Below are positions 18,985 through 28,207 of a DNA stretch of 64,000 bases, piece by piece (position 1 is the stretch's first letter; each line of letters begins with the position of its first letter). The notes under the pieces were generated by a model. It was not told the DNA's origin. It worked only from the letters and a program-made list of their open reading frames with translations, and ran no database searches. The DNA comes from an uncultured Bacteroidia bacterium. Lineage in GTDB: Bacteria > Bacteroidota > Bacteroidia > Bacteroidales > UBA932. The stretch spans positions 24,052 to 88,051 of the forward strand of contig CACZXH010000010.1 in the NCBI GenBank assembly GCA_902785065.1, read 5' to 3'. Position numbers and translations under genes: made by a program.

Positions 18985-21096
18985 ATGAACTGCAAAAACC
19001 TCATCCTTCCGGTCCTTGCCGGCCTCCTGGCCACGGGCTGCGCCACCCAGCGCCTCGCGGAAGGGGAGTACCGTCTCGCCGGCAACAAGATCAAAGTGGA
19101 AGGCAAGCAGATCAGCAGTTCGGAACTCACTTCCTACCTCGCCCAGAAGCCCAGCGCCTCGTTCCTGGGCATCCGCCGGCCCGGCGCCCCGCTGGTGGTT
19201 CACGATGACAGCCAGGTGCGGACCAGTGCCGACAACATTGAAAACCACCTCGAATACATCGGCTATTACGGTTCCAAGGTGACCAGCGAGGTGGAATACA
19301 AGCGGAATCGGGCCTATGTCACCTATCACGTCTTCCCCGGGAAACGGTATACGATCCGCTCGATCGATTTCGAACTCCCGCAGGATGAAGAGTTCCGGAA
19401 GGAGTTCGAGACGGACAAGCCGCGCATCACCATCAAGGAAGGGCAGTATCTGGCCGAGTCCACCCTCGAGGCTGAAACCGTCCGCTCCGCCGAGTTCTTC
19501 CGCAACCGCGGCTATTACGGTTTCGACAAGAGCTTCTATTTCTGCGAGGCGGATACCCTGTCGCATGATGGCACGGCGGCCTTGACCATGGCGATCCGGG
19601 ACTACCCCCGCAACGGATCCCCGGAGGAGGCGAAGCCCCACCGGAAGTTCTCCATCGGCAACGTGACCCTGTCCTACCCGAAGGAAATCCCCATCCGCAC
19701 CTACGTGTTGGAGGAACTGAACGTCCTGCATCCGGGGATGCCCTACAGTGAAAGGGCGGTCAACGCCACCTATTCCCGTTTGTCGAACCTCTCCGTTTTC
19801 AACAGCGTGAACGTCACGATGAACCCGGTGTCGGACAACGTCGTGGACTGTGATATCAACCTCCTGAACGGCGGCGTGCAGGGCTTCAAGGCGAACCTGG
19901 AAGCCTCCGTAAACTCCACCGGCCTGTTCGGTATCTCCCCGCAGCTCAATTACTTCCATAAGAATTTCTTCCATGGCGGCGAACTGTTCAACCTGGGTCT
20001 GAAAGGCAATTTCCAGTTCAAGACCAAGGACAAGGTCCGCTCCACGGAGTTCAGTGTCTCCAGCACCCTCCGCATTCCCAAGCTCATCGGACTGCCGAAC
20101 TCCCTCTTCCGGGGCCCGAACCTTCCGCATACGGACCTCACCCTCGGTTTCAGCTACCAGGACCGTCCGGAGTACAAGCGGATGATGATCTCCACGAGCT
20201 TCGGCTACACGGGCACCTTCCGCAGGAACTTCACCTACCAGTTCTTCCCCTTCCAGGCCAATATCGTCCGCCTGCTCGGCGACATTTCGGAGAGTTTCGC
20301 GGAACGGCTGGTGGAGGACCTCTTCCTCCTGAACGCCTACTCGGACCACTTCGACATGGGCATGGGCGGCATGCTTTATTACACGACGGATCCGACCCCG
20401 ATTCCCAAGCGCACCTATACCTACGGCCGGCTGACGTTCGACCTGGCGGGCAATGCCCTCAGCCTGTTCAACTCCGCGATGCCCACGAATCAGGTCGGCC
20501 AGCATACCATCTGGCAGATTCCCTACGCCCAGTATGTGCGCGGCGAACTGCAGCTGGGCCAGACGCTCCGATTCGGCGACGGAGACGCCCAGGCGGTGGC
20601 GTTCCGCTTCCTGGTGGGCGCCGGCTACGGCTATGGCAACTCCACCACCGTCCCGTTCGAGAAACAGTTCTACGCCGGCGGTGCGAACAGCATGCGCGGC
20701 TGGCAGGCCCGCGCCCTGGGCCCGGGCCGCGTACAGCCCTGGTCCGAATACTTCCTCATCCCGAGCCAGACAGGTGACTTCAAGATGGAAGCCAATGTCG
20801 AATACCGTTTCCCGATCGTCTGGAAACTGGAGGGCGCTCTCTTCGCGGATGCCGGCAACGTCTGGAACCTCCGCTTGGCCGATTACATGGAAGGCTCCAA
20901 TTTCTCCTTCGACACCATCGCCGCCGACTGGGGCATGGGCATCCGCGTGAACCTGGACTTCATCCTCGTCCGCATCGACCTGGGCCTCAAGGTGTACGAA
21001 CCCTGCCGGCCCGCCGGCGAACGCCTGATCGGGCCCGAACTCTGGCTGAAAGGCGGGAACTTCGCCCTCCACTTCGGTGTGGGTTACCCTTTCTGA
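18985..21096 (+). CDS. tamL: TamL, Omp85-family translocation/assembly lipoprotein
   Basis: This is the Bacteroidota counterpart of TamA, which partners TamB in moving lipids or proteins to the outer membrane. The 703-residue protein has a lipoprotein signal (LAGLLATGC, Cys19). Next come POTRA-like domains (about 30-330, including YHVFPGKRYTIRSIDFELP and the FSIGNVTLSYP block). A 16-strand barrel follows, with the Omp85 motif GGANSMRGW (about 570) and a terminal aromatic (HFGVGYPF). The lipid anchor separates TamL from BamA. No tamB is visible nearby. The 3' end overlaps the convergent rarA by 13 bases. Confidence 0.9.
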   Translation: MNCKNLILPVLAGLLATGCATQRLAEGEYRLAGNKIKVEGKQISSSELTSYLAQKPSASFLGIRRPGAPLVVHDDSQVRTSADNIENHLEYIGYYGSKVTSEVEYKRNRAYVTYHVFPGKRYTIRSIDFELPQDEEFRKEFETDKPRITIKEGQYLAESTLEAETVRSAEFFRNRGYYGFDKSFYFCEADTLSHDGTAALTMAIRDYPRNGSPEEAKPHRKFSIGNVTLSYPKEIPIRTYVLEELNVLHPGMPYSERAVNATYSRLSNLSVFNSVNVTMNPVSDNVVDCDINLLNGGVQGFKANLEASVNSTGLFGISPQLNYFHKNFFHGGELFNLGLKGNFQFKTKDKVRSTEFSVSSTLRIPKLIGLPNSLFRGPNLPHTDLTLGFSYQDRPEYKRMMISTSFGYTGTFRRNFTYQFFPFQANIVRLLGDISESFAERLVEDLFLLNAYSDHFDMGMGGMLYYTTDPTPIPKRTYTYGRLTFDLAGNALSLFNSAMPTNQVGQHTIWQIPYAQYVRGELQLGQTLRFGDGDAQAVAFRFLVGAGYGYGNSTTVPFEKQFYAGGANSMRGWQARALGPGRVQPWSEYFLIPSQTGDFKMEANVEYRFPIVWKLEGALFADAGNVWNLRLADYMEGSNFSFDTIAADWGMGIRVNLDFILVRIDLGLKVYEPCRPAGERLIGPELWLKGGNFALHFGVGYPF

Positions 21097-22385
21097 TAAT
21101 ACTTCGGCCAGCAGGCCTCGAGATAGGCACGGAGGACGTTCTCGTGCTTGTTGGGCTGCGGCTCATAGAAGACGGTGCCCTTGATGGCATCCGGGAGGAA
21201 TTCCATGTCCGCGAAATGCCCGGGATAATCGTGGGCGTACTTGTAACCGTCGCTGTAATTGAGGTCTTTCATCAGCTGCGTAGGCGCATTGCGGATGGGG
21301 AGGGGGACCGGGAGGTCACCCGTCTCCCGGACGAGCGCCAGGGCGTTTTCCAGGGCCATGTAGGAGCCGTTGCTCTTGGGGGAAGAGGCCAGGTAGACCG
21401 TCGTTTCGGCGAGCGGAATCCGGCCTTCGGGCATGCCGATCTTGGAAACCACCTCGAAACAGGCATTGGCCAGCAGGAGCGCGTTCGGATTCGCCAGGCC
21501 CACGTCCTCGGAAGCCGACAGGCACAAGCGGCGGGCGATGAAGAGGGGATCCTCGCCCCCTTCGATCATCCGGGCCAGGTAGTAGATGGCCGCATTCGGG
21601 TCCGACCCGCGGATGCTCTTGATGAAGGCCGAGATGATATCGTAGTGCATCTCCCCGTCCTTGTCATAGATCGCCATGTTCTCCTGGATGCTCTCGGTGA
21701 CCGACTTGTTGTCAATGACGATGGGAGAGCGGTCCGCGAAGGAGTCCACCACGATCTCCAGGACGTTCAGCAGCTTGCGGGCGTCGCCGCCGCTGTAGCG
21801 CATCAGGGCGTCGGTCTCCACAACCTGGATTGCCTTGTCCTTCAGGAGGACATCCTCCTTCAGCGCACGGTCTAGAAGTACCTGTAAATCATTCTTTTCC
21901 AGGGACTTCAGGACAAACACTTGGCAGCGGGAGAGCAGGGGAGTGATCACCTCGAAAGAGGGGTTCTCGGTAGTTGCACCGATCAGCACGATGGTGCCCG
22001 TCTCCACAGCCCCGAGGAGCGCGTCCTGCTGCGCCTTGTTGAAGCGGTGGATTTCGTCGATGAAGAGCACCGGCGCGCCGCGCTGGTTGAACAGGCTGTT
22101 CGAGCGGGCCTTGTCGAAGACCTCGCGGACGTCCTTGACACCGGAAGTGACTGCGGACAGGGTGTAGAACTCCCGGTCCATCGTCTGTGCGATGATATGG
22201 GCCAGCGTCGTCTTGCCTACGCCCGGAGGCCCCCAGAGGATGAAGGACGAAAGGTTGCCGCTCTCGATCATCTTCCGCAGGACGCAGCCTTCGCCCACCA
22301 GGTGCTGCTGGCCCACATACTGGTCCAGGGACTGCGGACGCATGCGTTCCGGCAGGGGAGGGAGCATGGAACTCGACGCGGACAT
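21084..22385 (-). CDS. rarA: Replication-associated recombination protein A (AAA+ ATPase)
   Basis: RarA (MgsA) acts at stalled replication forks. The 433-residue protein opens with the typical LPERMRPQSLDQYVGQQHLV. Walker A is WGPPGVGKTTL (about 52-62), Walker B is LFIDEIHRFN, sensor 1 is GATTENPSFEV, and the C-terminal tetramerisation region has SEDVGLANP and LMKDLNYSDGYKYAHD. It follows a GNAT gene by 3 bases and is probably co-transcribed with it. Confidence 0.95.
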   Translation of the reverse strand: MSASSSMLPPLPERMRPQSLDQYVGQQHLVGEGCVLRKMIESGNLSSFILWGPPGVGKTTLAHIIAQTMDREFYTLSAVTSGVKDVREVFDKARSNSLFNQRGAPVLFIDEIHRFNKAQQDALLGAVETGTIVLIGATTENPSFEVITPLLSRCQVFVLKSLEKNDLQVLLDRALKEDVLLKDKAIQVVETDALMRYSGGDARKLLNVLEIVVDSFADRSPIVIDNKSVTESIQENMAIYDKDGEMHYDIISAFIKSIRGSDPNAAIYYLARMIEGGEDPLFIARRLCLSASEDVGLANPNALLLANACFEVVSKIGMPEGRIPLAETTVYLASSPKSNGSYMALENALALVRETGDLPVPLPIRNAPTQLMKDLNYSDGYKYAHDYPGHFADMEFLPDAIKGTVFYEPQPNKHENVLRAYLEACWPKYYQKG

Positions 22386-22388
22386 GGC

Positions 22389-23522
22389 CTAGATTTCCTT
22401 GCTGTAGACGCGACGGCGGCGCTTGAATTCCTTCTGGTACAGGTTCCAGAGGTTCTGGACGCTGTTGTTGGTCTCCATTTCGGCGTTGGATTCGCCGTAC
22501 TTGAAACCGCCCTTGATGATCATGGGGATCAAGTCGTTGAAGATCATGGAATGGATGCCCCGGTTCCGGTAGTCCGGATCCACGGCAATCATCAGCAGTT
22601 CCAGGCCGTCCTCATGCTTCCAGTACGTGGATTTGAGGAGATGCCACCAGCCGAAGGGGAAGATGTAACCGCCGCATTTCTGGGCGGCGCGGGCAATGGA
22701 AGGCATCGTCAGGGAAACACCGACCAGTTTTCCCGCCTTGTCTTCGATAAGGGTGATGTACTTGAGATCGATCAGGCCCAGGTAGGTGTCCACGTAACTG
22801 TCGATAACGTCGTCCGGAAGTACCGTAAAATCAAACAGTTGGCTATAGGCCTTGTTGATCAGGTCGAAGATCTTCCGGCCGTAGCCTTCGCGGCGGACCT
22901 CGCGCTTGGTGATCCGGCGGATATGGAGGTTGTACCGCTCCTGCACGAGCGCAGCGGCGCGGGAAACCTTCTCGGGCACCTGTTCGGGCACGAAAATGCG
23001 GTATTCCAGCCAATCATTGACCTTGCCGAGTCCCAGGGCCTCGAAATGGTCCTTGTAATACGGGAAGTTGTATTTCAAGTTGAAAGAACTGATGTCGTCA
23101 AACCCTTCCACGACACAGCCTTCATTGTCGAAATCCGTGAACCCGAGCGGGCCCGAAATCTGTGTCATCCCGTGCTTCTTGCCGAAGGCGATGACAGCAT
23201 CGACCAGCGCCTTGGAAACCTCCTTGTCGTCGATGAAATCAATCCAGCCGAAGCGGACTTCGCGATGGTTCCAGTCGCGGTTCGCGATGTCGTTAATGAT
23301 AGCGGCTACGCGGCCGACAATCTCACCCTTCTCGTTATAAGCCAGATACTTCTCGCACTGGGCATATTTTCCCATCGGGTTCTTGTCCATGTCCAGCGAA
23401 GACATCTCGTCCATGAACAGGCTGGGCACATAGTGCGGGCAGTCCTTGTACAGCTTCAGGGGGAATTTCACGAACGCGCGCAAATCCTTGCGGCTTTCGA
23501 CAGTCTTGACAGTTACAGGCAT
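22389..23522 (-). CDS. GNAT-fold N-acetyltransferase-like protein
   Basis: This is a 377-residue member of a Bacteroidota family of double-GNAT-like proteins whose substrate is unknown. The N-terminal half has the pattern FVKFPLKLYKDCPHYVPSL and NEKGEIVGRVAAIIND. The C-terminal half has GLELLMIAVDPDYRNRGIHSMIFNDL (about 315-340), an acetyl-CoA-binding stretch with a GNAT-like RNRGIH loop. Databases sometimes label relatives GTP cyclohydrolase, which the sequence does not support. It leads a two-gene unit with rarA and has a TATCTTTG element upstream. Confidence 0.75.
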   Translation of the reverse strand: MPVTVKTVESRKDLRAFVKFPLKLYKDCPHYVPSLFMDEMSSLDMDKNPMGKYAQCEKYLAYNEKGEIVGRVAAIINDIANRDWNHREVRFGWIDFIDDKEVSKALVDAVIAFGKKHGMTQISGPLGFTDFDNEGCVVEGFDDISSFNLKYNFPYYKDHFEALGLGKVNDWLEYRIFVPEQVPEKVSRAAALVQERYNLHIRRITKREVRREGYGRKIFDLINKAYSQLFDFTVLPDDVIDSYVDTYLGLIDLKYITLIEDKAGKLVGVSLTMPSIARAAQKCGGYIFPFGWWHLLKSTYWKHEDGLELLMIAVDPDYRNRGIHSMIFNDLIPMIIKGGFKYGESNAEMETNNSVQNLWNLYQKEFKRRRRVYSKEI

Positions 23523-23552
23523 AGGTCTCAGTTTCGCGTATCTTATAGGTTA

Positions 23553-23560
23553 CAAAGATA
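23553..23560 (-). promoter_or_regulatory. -7 promoter element for the GNAT-rarA unit
   Basis: TATCTTTG on the minus strand, a full consensus match, 30 bases before the GNAT start at 23522. No matching -33 box is clear. Confidence 0.55.
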
Positions 23561-23689
23561 GTCATTTATTTTTAACTGGGCGTAGTAAACCGCTCGCCTA
23601 CTATTTGTTACACAATTTATATTATGTTAAGTAACGGAAAAGAAAAAACTCCCCTGCAGCACGGATGTCAAGAATGGACGAAAAATAAG

Positions 23690-23697
23690 TATATTTG
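23690..23697 (+). promoter_or_regulatory. -7 promoter element for rlmD
   Basis: TATATTTG overlaps an in-frame TTG that could be taken as a start at 23695. A start inside the -7 element is not possible, so the ATG at 23719 is the real one. Confidence 0.6.
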
Positions 23698-23718
23698 TAT
23701 GTTTTAAGAAAAAGCCAA

Positions 23719-25131
23719 ATGAGCAGGAAAAAAGTCGACCTGAAACTGGAGAACGTGACGATTGAAGCCGTAGCCGCGGAAGGCAAGGCGCTCACACACG
23801 TGGACGGTATGGTCGTCTTCGTCGATTTCGCCGTTCCCGGCGACGTCGTGGACATCCAGGTGTTCAGGAAGAAGAAAAACTATATGGAGGGATTCATCTC
23901 CCGGATGATCCAGCCTTCCCCGCACCGCGTCGAGGCGTTCTGCGAGCATTTCGGCGTCTGCGGCGGCTGCCGCTGGCAGCCCTTGCCGTACGAAATGCAA
24001 CTCGAAGCCAAGCGGCAGCAAGTGTACGACCAGCTGGTCCGGATCGGCCACCTCGAGGTCCCGGAAATCCGTCCGACACTCCCCTCCCAGCGCACGCAGT
24101 TTTATCGTAACAAGCTGGAATTCAGCGCTTCCAGCAAGCGTTGGGTACTTCATGGAGAGGATCCGGAAGCCATTCCCGCGGACGACCGCATGGGCTTAGG
24201 CTTCCACGTGGGCAAATTCTTCGACAAGGTCCTGGATATCAAGAAATGCTGGCTCCAGCCGGAACCCTCCAACGCTATCCGCTTGTTTATCAAGCAGTTC
24301 TGCATCAAGAACGGATACGATTTCTACGATATCCGCAACAACGAGGGCTATTTCCGCAATATGTTTATCCGGACGACGGAAGCCGGCGCGGTCATGCTCA
24401 TCCTGTGCTTCGCCTACGAGGATTCCGTGAAAAGAATCGCCCTCCTGGATGCCCTGGTGGCCGAATTTCCGCAGATTACCTCTCTCTGGTACGTCATCAA
24501 CGAGAAACTGAACGATTCCATCGGCGACCAGTCCCCCATCCTGTACAAGGGTGATGACGCCATTTACGAGGAAATGGAGGGTCTCCGGTTCAAAATCGGC
24601 CCGAAATCCTTCTACCAGACGAATTCCCTGCAGGCGTACCGCCTGTACAGCGTCGCGCGCGATTTCGCAGCCCTCACTGGCGACGAGGTGGTCTATGACT
24701 TGTACACCGGCACGGGCACCATTGCCCAGTTTGTTTCCCGCCAGGCCTCGAAGGTCATCGGCATCGAATACGTCCCCGAGGCTATCGAGGATGCGAAAGT
24801 CAATGCGGAAGCGAACGGTATCACGAACTGCCGGTTCTTTGCCGGCGACATGAAGGATGTCCTGAACGCAAAGTTCATTGCCCGGCACGGCCGGCCCGAC
24901 GTGATCATCCTCGACCCGCCCCGGGCCGGCATCCATCCCGACGTGGCGAAGGTCATCCTGGATGCGGCTCCCGACCGGATGGTCTATGTGAGCTGCAATC
25001 CGGCTTCCCAGGCCCGCGACCTGGCTATCCTCTGCGAAGACTATGAAATCACGGCGGTCCAGCCCGTCGATATGTTCCCGCACACCATGCATGTGGAAAA
25101 TGTGTGCGCGCTTAAACGGAAAGTGAAATGA
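23719..25131 (+). CDS. rlmD: 23S rRNA (uracil-C5)-methyltransferase, RlmD/RumA type
   Basis: The enzyme methylates a uridine (U1939 in E. coli numbering) of 23S rRNA with AdoMet. From ATG 23719 the protein is 470 residues. The N-terminal TRAM domain (about 5-60) is followed by the [4Fe-4S] motif EHFGVCGGCRWQ (about 75-86), then the methyltransferase core with VVYDLYTGTGTIA, LDPPRAG and YVSCNPASQARDL, where Cys is the nucleophile. The start is fixed by the promoter element just upstream. Its stop overlaps the antiporter start (ATGA). Confidence 0.92.
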   Translation: MSRKKVDLKLENVTIEAVAAEGKALTHVDGMVVFVDFAVPGDVVDIQVFRKKKNYMEGFISRMIQPSPHRVEAFCEHFGVCGGCRWQPLPYEMQLEAKRQQVYDQLVRIGHLEVPEIRPTLPSQRTQFYRNKLEFSASSKRWVLHGEDPEAIPADDRMGLGFHVGKFFDKVLDIKKCWLQPEPSNAIRLFIKQFCIKNGYDFYDIRNNEGYFRNMFIRTTEAGAVMLILCFAYEDSVKRIALLDALVAEFPQITSLWYVINEKLNDSIGDQSPILYKGDDAIYEEMEGLRFKIGPKSFYQTNSLQAYRLYSVARDFAALTGDEVVYDLYTGTGTIAQFVSRQASKVIGIEYVPEAIEDAKVNAEANGITNCRFFAGDMKDVLNAKFIARHGRPDVIILDPPRAGIHPDVAKVILDAAPDRMVYVSCNPASQARDLAILCEDYEITAVQPVDMFPHTMHVENVCALKRKVK

Positions 25132-26084
25132 TCTGGTTGCAAGTCCTTCTGCTCATCGGCGGTCTCGCCCTGATCGTGTTCGGGGCGGACTGGCTCGTGG
25201 ACGGTGCCTCGGGCATCGCCCGACGCTTCGGCCTGAGCGAGTTCGTCATCGGCCTCACCATCGTCGGCATGGGCACATCGGCCCCGGAGATGGTCGTCAG
25301 CTTCATCGGTGCCTTCCAGGGCAATGCCGATATCGCCATCGGCAACGTGGTAGGCTCGAATATCATGAACACCCTCCTGATCCTGGGCGTCACGGCCCTC
25401 ATCCTCCCGATGGCCATTACCCCATCCAACTGGAAGCGGGACATCCCCATGAACATCCTGATCACGGTGCTCCTCATTGTCCTGGGCCTGGAATACACGA
25501 TCTTCCGCTTCGGCACCAACGGCCTCAGCCGTGTGGACGGCGGTATCCTCATCGCCCTGTTTATCGGCTATATGATCCTGAGTTTCAAGGGGAACAAACC
25601 CGATGAGGAGGACTCCCCCGCCAAGCAGCGCAGCATCGGGATGTGTCTCCTGCTCATCGTTGCCGGTATCGCGGGCCTCGCCTTCGGCGGCAAGTTGTTC
25701 GTGAACAACGCAACGGAACTTGCCCGCGCCCTCGGGGTCAGCGACAAGTTCATCGCCATCACGATCCTGGCAGGCGGTACGTCCATGCCGGAACTGGCCA
25801 CCTGCGTGGTGGCCGCCGCCAAGAAGAAGGGGCAGCTGGCCCTGGGCAACATCATCGGCTCGAACGTCTTCAACATCCTGCTGATCCTCGGCGGATCGGC
25901 CCTCATCTCTCCCCTGTCCTTCGACCACATCACCTACGTGGACCTCGGTGTCCTGCTGGTCAGCTCCCTCGTGCTCCTGACCGCGGGCTTCGTGGGTCGC
26001 AAGAAGGAGATTGACCGGTTGGACGGCGGGCTATTCCTGTTGATTTGGGCCGCCTATATGGCGTATTTAATCGTTAATCTATAA
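25128..26084 (+). CDS. Sodium/calcium antiporter, CaCA family (YrbG-like)
   Basis: The 318-residue membrane protein is built of two homologous halves of about five helices each. Each half has the alpha-repeat motif: GMGTSAPEMVVS with GNVVGSNIMN in the first, GGTSMPELATC with GNIIGSNVFN in the second. These Glu and Asn/Ser residues form the ion path. It exchanges Ca2+ for Na+ (or H+) across the inner membrane. It overlaps rlmD by 4 bases and precedes mscS by 5. Confidence 0.93.
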   Translation: MIWLQVLLLIGGLALIVFGADWLVDGASGIARRFGLSEFVIGLTIVGMGTSAPEMVVSFIGAFQGNADIAIGNVVGSNIMNTLLILGVTALILPMAITPSNWKRDIPMNILITVLLIVLGLEYTIFRFGTNGLSRVDGGILIALFIGYMILSFKGNKPDEEDSPAKQRSIGMCLLLIVAGIAGLAFGGKLFVNNATELARALGVSDKFIAITILAGGTSMPELATCVVAAAKKKGQLALGNIIGSNVFNILLILGGSALISPLSFDHITYVDLGVLLVSSLVLLTAGFVGRKKEIDRLDGGLFLLIWAAYMAYLIVNL

Positions 26085-26089
26085 AGTGT

Positions 26090-27019
26090 ATGTTGCATTA
26101 TCTTCTTCAAACCGCTCCCGTCGATGCAGGTAAATTTTCTGCAGACACGCTCGTCTCCAAGGGAAGCCAGCTCGTGGAAACCATCCGTACCACGCCGGCT
26201 GACCAGCTGCTGCAAGGAACGCTTTCATCCGTTGCCAAATTCGGTCTCAAGGTGCTGCTGGCCCTCCTCATCTATATCGTCGGCGCCTGGCTGATCCGGA
26301 AGACCAAAAAGATCATCGCGAAGGCATTCGAGAAGAAGAAATCGGATTCCACGCTTTCCTCCTTCATCCAGAGCCTGGTGACCGCCCTCCTATGGATTGT
26401 GCTCATCCTCGCCATGGTCGGCACGCTGGGCATCAATACAACCTCCATCGCGGCCCTGCTGGCGGCCGGCGGTATGGCCGTCGGTATGGCGATGAGCGGA
26501 ACTGTCCAGAATTTCGCCGGCGGTCTGATTTTGCTTGCCTTCAAGCCTTTCAAGGTCGGTGAATTTATCGAAGCACAAGGGTTTTTCGGCCGTGTTTCAG
26601 AAATAACGATCGTACACACGAAACTGGTCACTACGGACAACCGGGAAATCACGATTCCCAATGGTGCCATCTCCAATGGAACCATTGACAATTACAGTTG
26701 CCGCGAACCGCACCGTCTCAGCCTGAAATTCAATGTCCCCTATGGCACTGATTTCGACCAGGTCAAGTCGATTCTCCTGGAATTGGTCAAGCAGCAACCC
26801 TTGATCCTGAACAAGGAAACTCCAGGCGCGAAGAACCCGAAAGTCTATGTGGATGAATTGAACGACAGCTCCGTCAGAATCAAACTCCGGGTGTGGGTGC
26901 TCGCTCCCAACTACAAGAAAGTCGAACACTGGCTCAACGAAGCCATATACAAGGAAATCCCTAAGAACGGAATCTCATTCCCGTTCCCGCAGCTGGATGT
27001 CCATATGAAACAAGACTGA
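26090..27019 (+). CDS. mscS: Small-conductance mechanosensitive channel, MscS family
   Basis: MscS channels open under membrane tension and release solutes during osmotic downshock. The 309-residue protein has three helices (about 55-150), with the pore-lining TM3 as LLAAGGMAVGMAMSGTVQNFAGG, then the beta domain (GEFIEAQGFFGRVSEITIVHTKLVTTDN followed by IPNGAISNG), then the alpha/beta domain. The order matches E. coli MscS, with a slightly longer N-terminus. It is the last gene of the rlmD unit and is followed directly by a hairpin terminator. Confidence 0.94.
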   Translation: MLHYLLQTAPVDAGKFSADTLVSKGSQLVETIRTTPADQLLQGTLSSVAKFGLKVLLALLIYIVGAWLIRKTKKIIAKAFEKKKSDSTLSSFIQSLVTALLWIVLILAMVGTLGINTTSIAALLAAGGMAVGMAMSGTVQNFAGGLILLAFKPFKVGEFIEAQGFFGRVSEITIVHTKLVTTDNREITIPNGAISNGTIDNYSCREPHRLSLKFNVPYGTDFDQVKSILLELVKQQPLILNKETPGAKNPKVYVDELNDSSVRIKLRVWVLAPNYKKVEHWLNEAIYKEIPKNGISFPFPQLDVHMKQD

Positions 27020-27020
27020 T

Positions 27021-27054
27021 AAAGGAAAGCGGCCCTTCCGGGTCGCTTTTCTTT
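27021..27054. terminator. Shared terminator of mscS and the convergent acyltransferase gene
   Basis: A 15-base arm (27021-27035, AAAGGAAAGCGGCCC) pairs with 27040-27054 (GGGTCGCTTTTCTTT) with one wobble and a T/A-rich base on both strands. It starts right after the mscS stop and touches the stop of the opposite gene, so it can serve both. Confidence 0.8.
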
Positions 27055-28207
27055 ATCCTTCCGCTTCGAACTTTTCCTTCATCATCACGGGGTTGCCGTA
27101 AATGCGGAGGAAGATGTCGCGGAGTTCTGCGCGGTTCAGCGTCGGTTCCACCTGGTCGAGCTGGTGCTCGGTGAATTCCGTGAAGGCTTCCGCTTCCTCG
27201 TGGGTGTAGCGGTCCGCGTACTTGAAAGTATGGTTCGCCAGGTCGTAGGCGATGTAGTTCGTATTCCAGAGCTTGTAGCCGTTGATGACGCGGACGTCCA
27301 CGGCGTGTCGGATAAGCTGGTAGCGGTCGTTCTTGTCGCAGAGGGATGCCGCGCGGATCTCGTCCTCGGTAAGCGGGTCGCCGAAGTTCAGGTGCACGTT
27401 TCCTTTCCACTGCTTGATACCGAGCATGATGCTTTGCAGGTCCTCGTTCTCCGTCTTGACGTACTTCTGCGTGCGGGAAATGAGGATCTCGCGCGCCTTG
27501 AGGATGTCGCAGGGCTCGTATTCGTAGGAAATCGAAAGCGGGATGATGTTCAGCTCCAGGAAGTTCTGTACGAAATCCTTGGTACCGCTCATGTCGAACA
27601 TCTTCAGGAGTCCTTGCTCGGTGATATCGACGCCGTCCTTGGTCCTTCCCTGCCGCTGGGCGATCCAGACAGAGCTCTTGCCGGTGGTGATGCTCTCGCG
27701 GATATACTTGGACAGGACCTGGGAAGACAGGTAGAGCTCGCGGGCCGAAATGCCTCGGATGACCTTGATCATCCGGTTGGAGCGGATCAGGCGTTCGATG
27801 GTCTTGCTCTTGAGGAGGTTATCGCCCACGCAGATTTCGGTGAGGGGCACCTGGTTCCGGAACAGGATCAACTGCGTAAAGGCCGGGTCCAGGATGATGT
27901 CGCGGTGGTTGGACATCGCCAGGAATTTGCCCTCAATGGACTTCAACTTGTTGATGCCGTCGTAGGAGAAGTTATGGACCGATTTCTCAAGGACCCATTC
28001 CGTGGCTTTCGACATGACCAGTTTCTGGAAGTCGTCCACGGTGCTGATACTGCGGAGGATATCACGCAGGTAGGTTTCGGGCTGGTTGGAGAAGATGTAC
28101 TTGGAAATCCAGGGTACGTTGGGATGCTCGGCCAGTTTGGACAGGGCGGCAGCCGCTTCTTCGTCTTTGTACGTCGCAAAGGTACAGAAATAAAGCCAAT
28201 TTATCAA
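27053..28207 (-). CDS. 1-acylglycerol-3-phosphate acyltransferase-like protein, start uncertain
   Basis: The core is an LPLAT-type acyltransferase: LAMSNHRDIILDPAF (HX4D catalytic motif), then VCVGDNL-like text, SSVWIAQRQGRTKDG (acyl-acceptor block) and IIPLSISYEYEP. At about 384 residues it matches a Bacteroidota group of large acyltransferases with an N-terminal extension. No ATG fits the start. The TTG at 28207 overlaps the queA stop but also serves as the -33 box of a promoter whose -7 element is 28184-28177. Downstream of that promoter only a CTG at 28144 is in frame before the conserved region. Start codon therefore unresolved. Confidence 0.8.
   Translation of the reverse strand: MINWLYFCTFATYKDEEAAAALSKLAEHPNVPWISKYIFSNQPETYLRDILRSISTVDDFQKLVMSKATEWVLEKSVHNFSYDGINKLKSIEGKFLAMSNHRDIILDPAFTQLILFRNQVPLTEICVGDNLLKSKTIERLIRSNRMIKVIRGISARELYLSSQVLSKYIRESITTGKSSVWIAQRQGRTKDGVDITEQGLLKMFDMSGTKDFVQNFLELNIIPLSISYEYEPCDILKAREILISRTQKYVKTENEDLQSIMLGIKQWKGNVHLNFGDPLTEDEIRAASLCDKNDRYQLIRHAVDVRVINGYKLWNTNYIAYDLANHTFKYADRYTHEEAEAFTEFTEHQLDQVEPTLNRAELRDIFLRIYGNPVMMKEKFEAEG
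28177..28207 (-). promoter_or_regulatory. Promoter inside the queA 3' end, for the acyltransferase gene
   Basis: TTG (28207-28205), 20-base spacer, TACCTTTG (28184-28177) on the minus strand. It is a textbook match, and it lies within the presumed coding start of the downstream gene. Confidence 0.65.

Noticed and set aside
23695-23718. TTG start for rlmD eight codons before the chosen ATG.
   Set aside because: The TTG lies inside the TATATTTG promoter element, so it cannot be in the mRNA.
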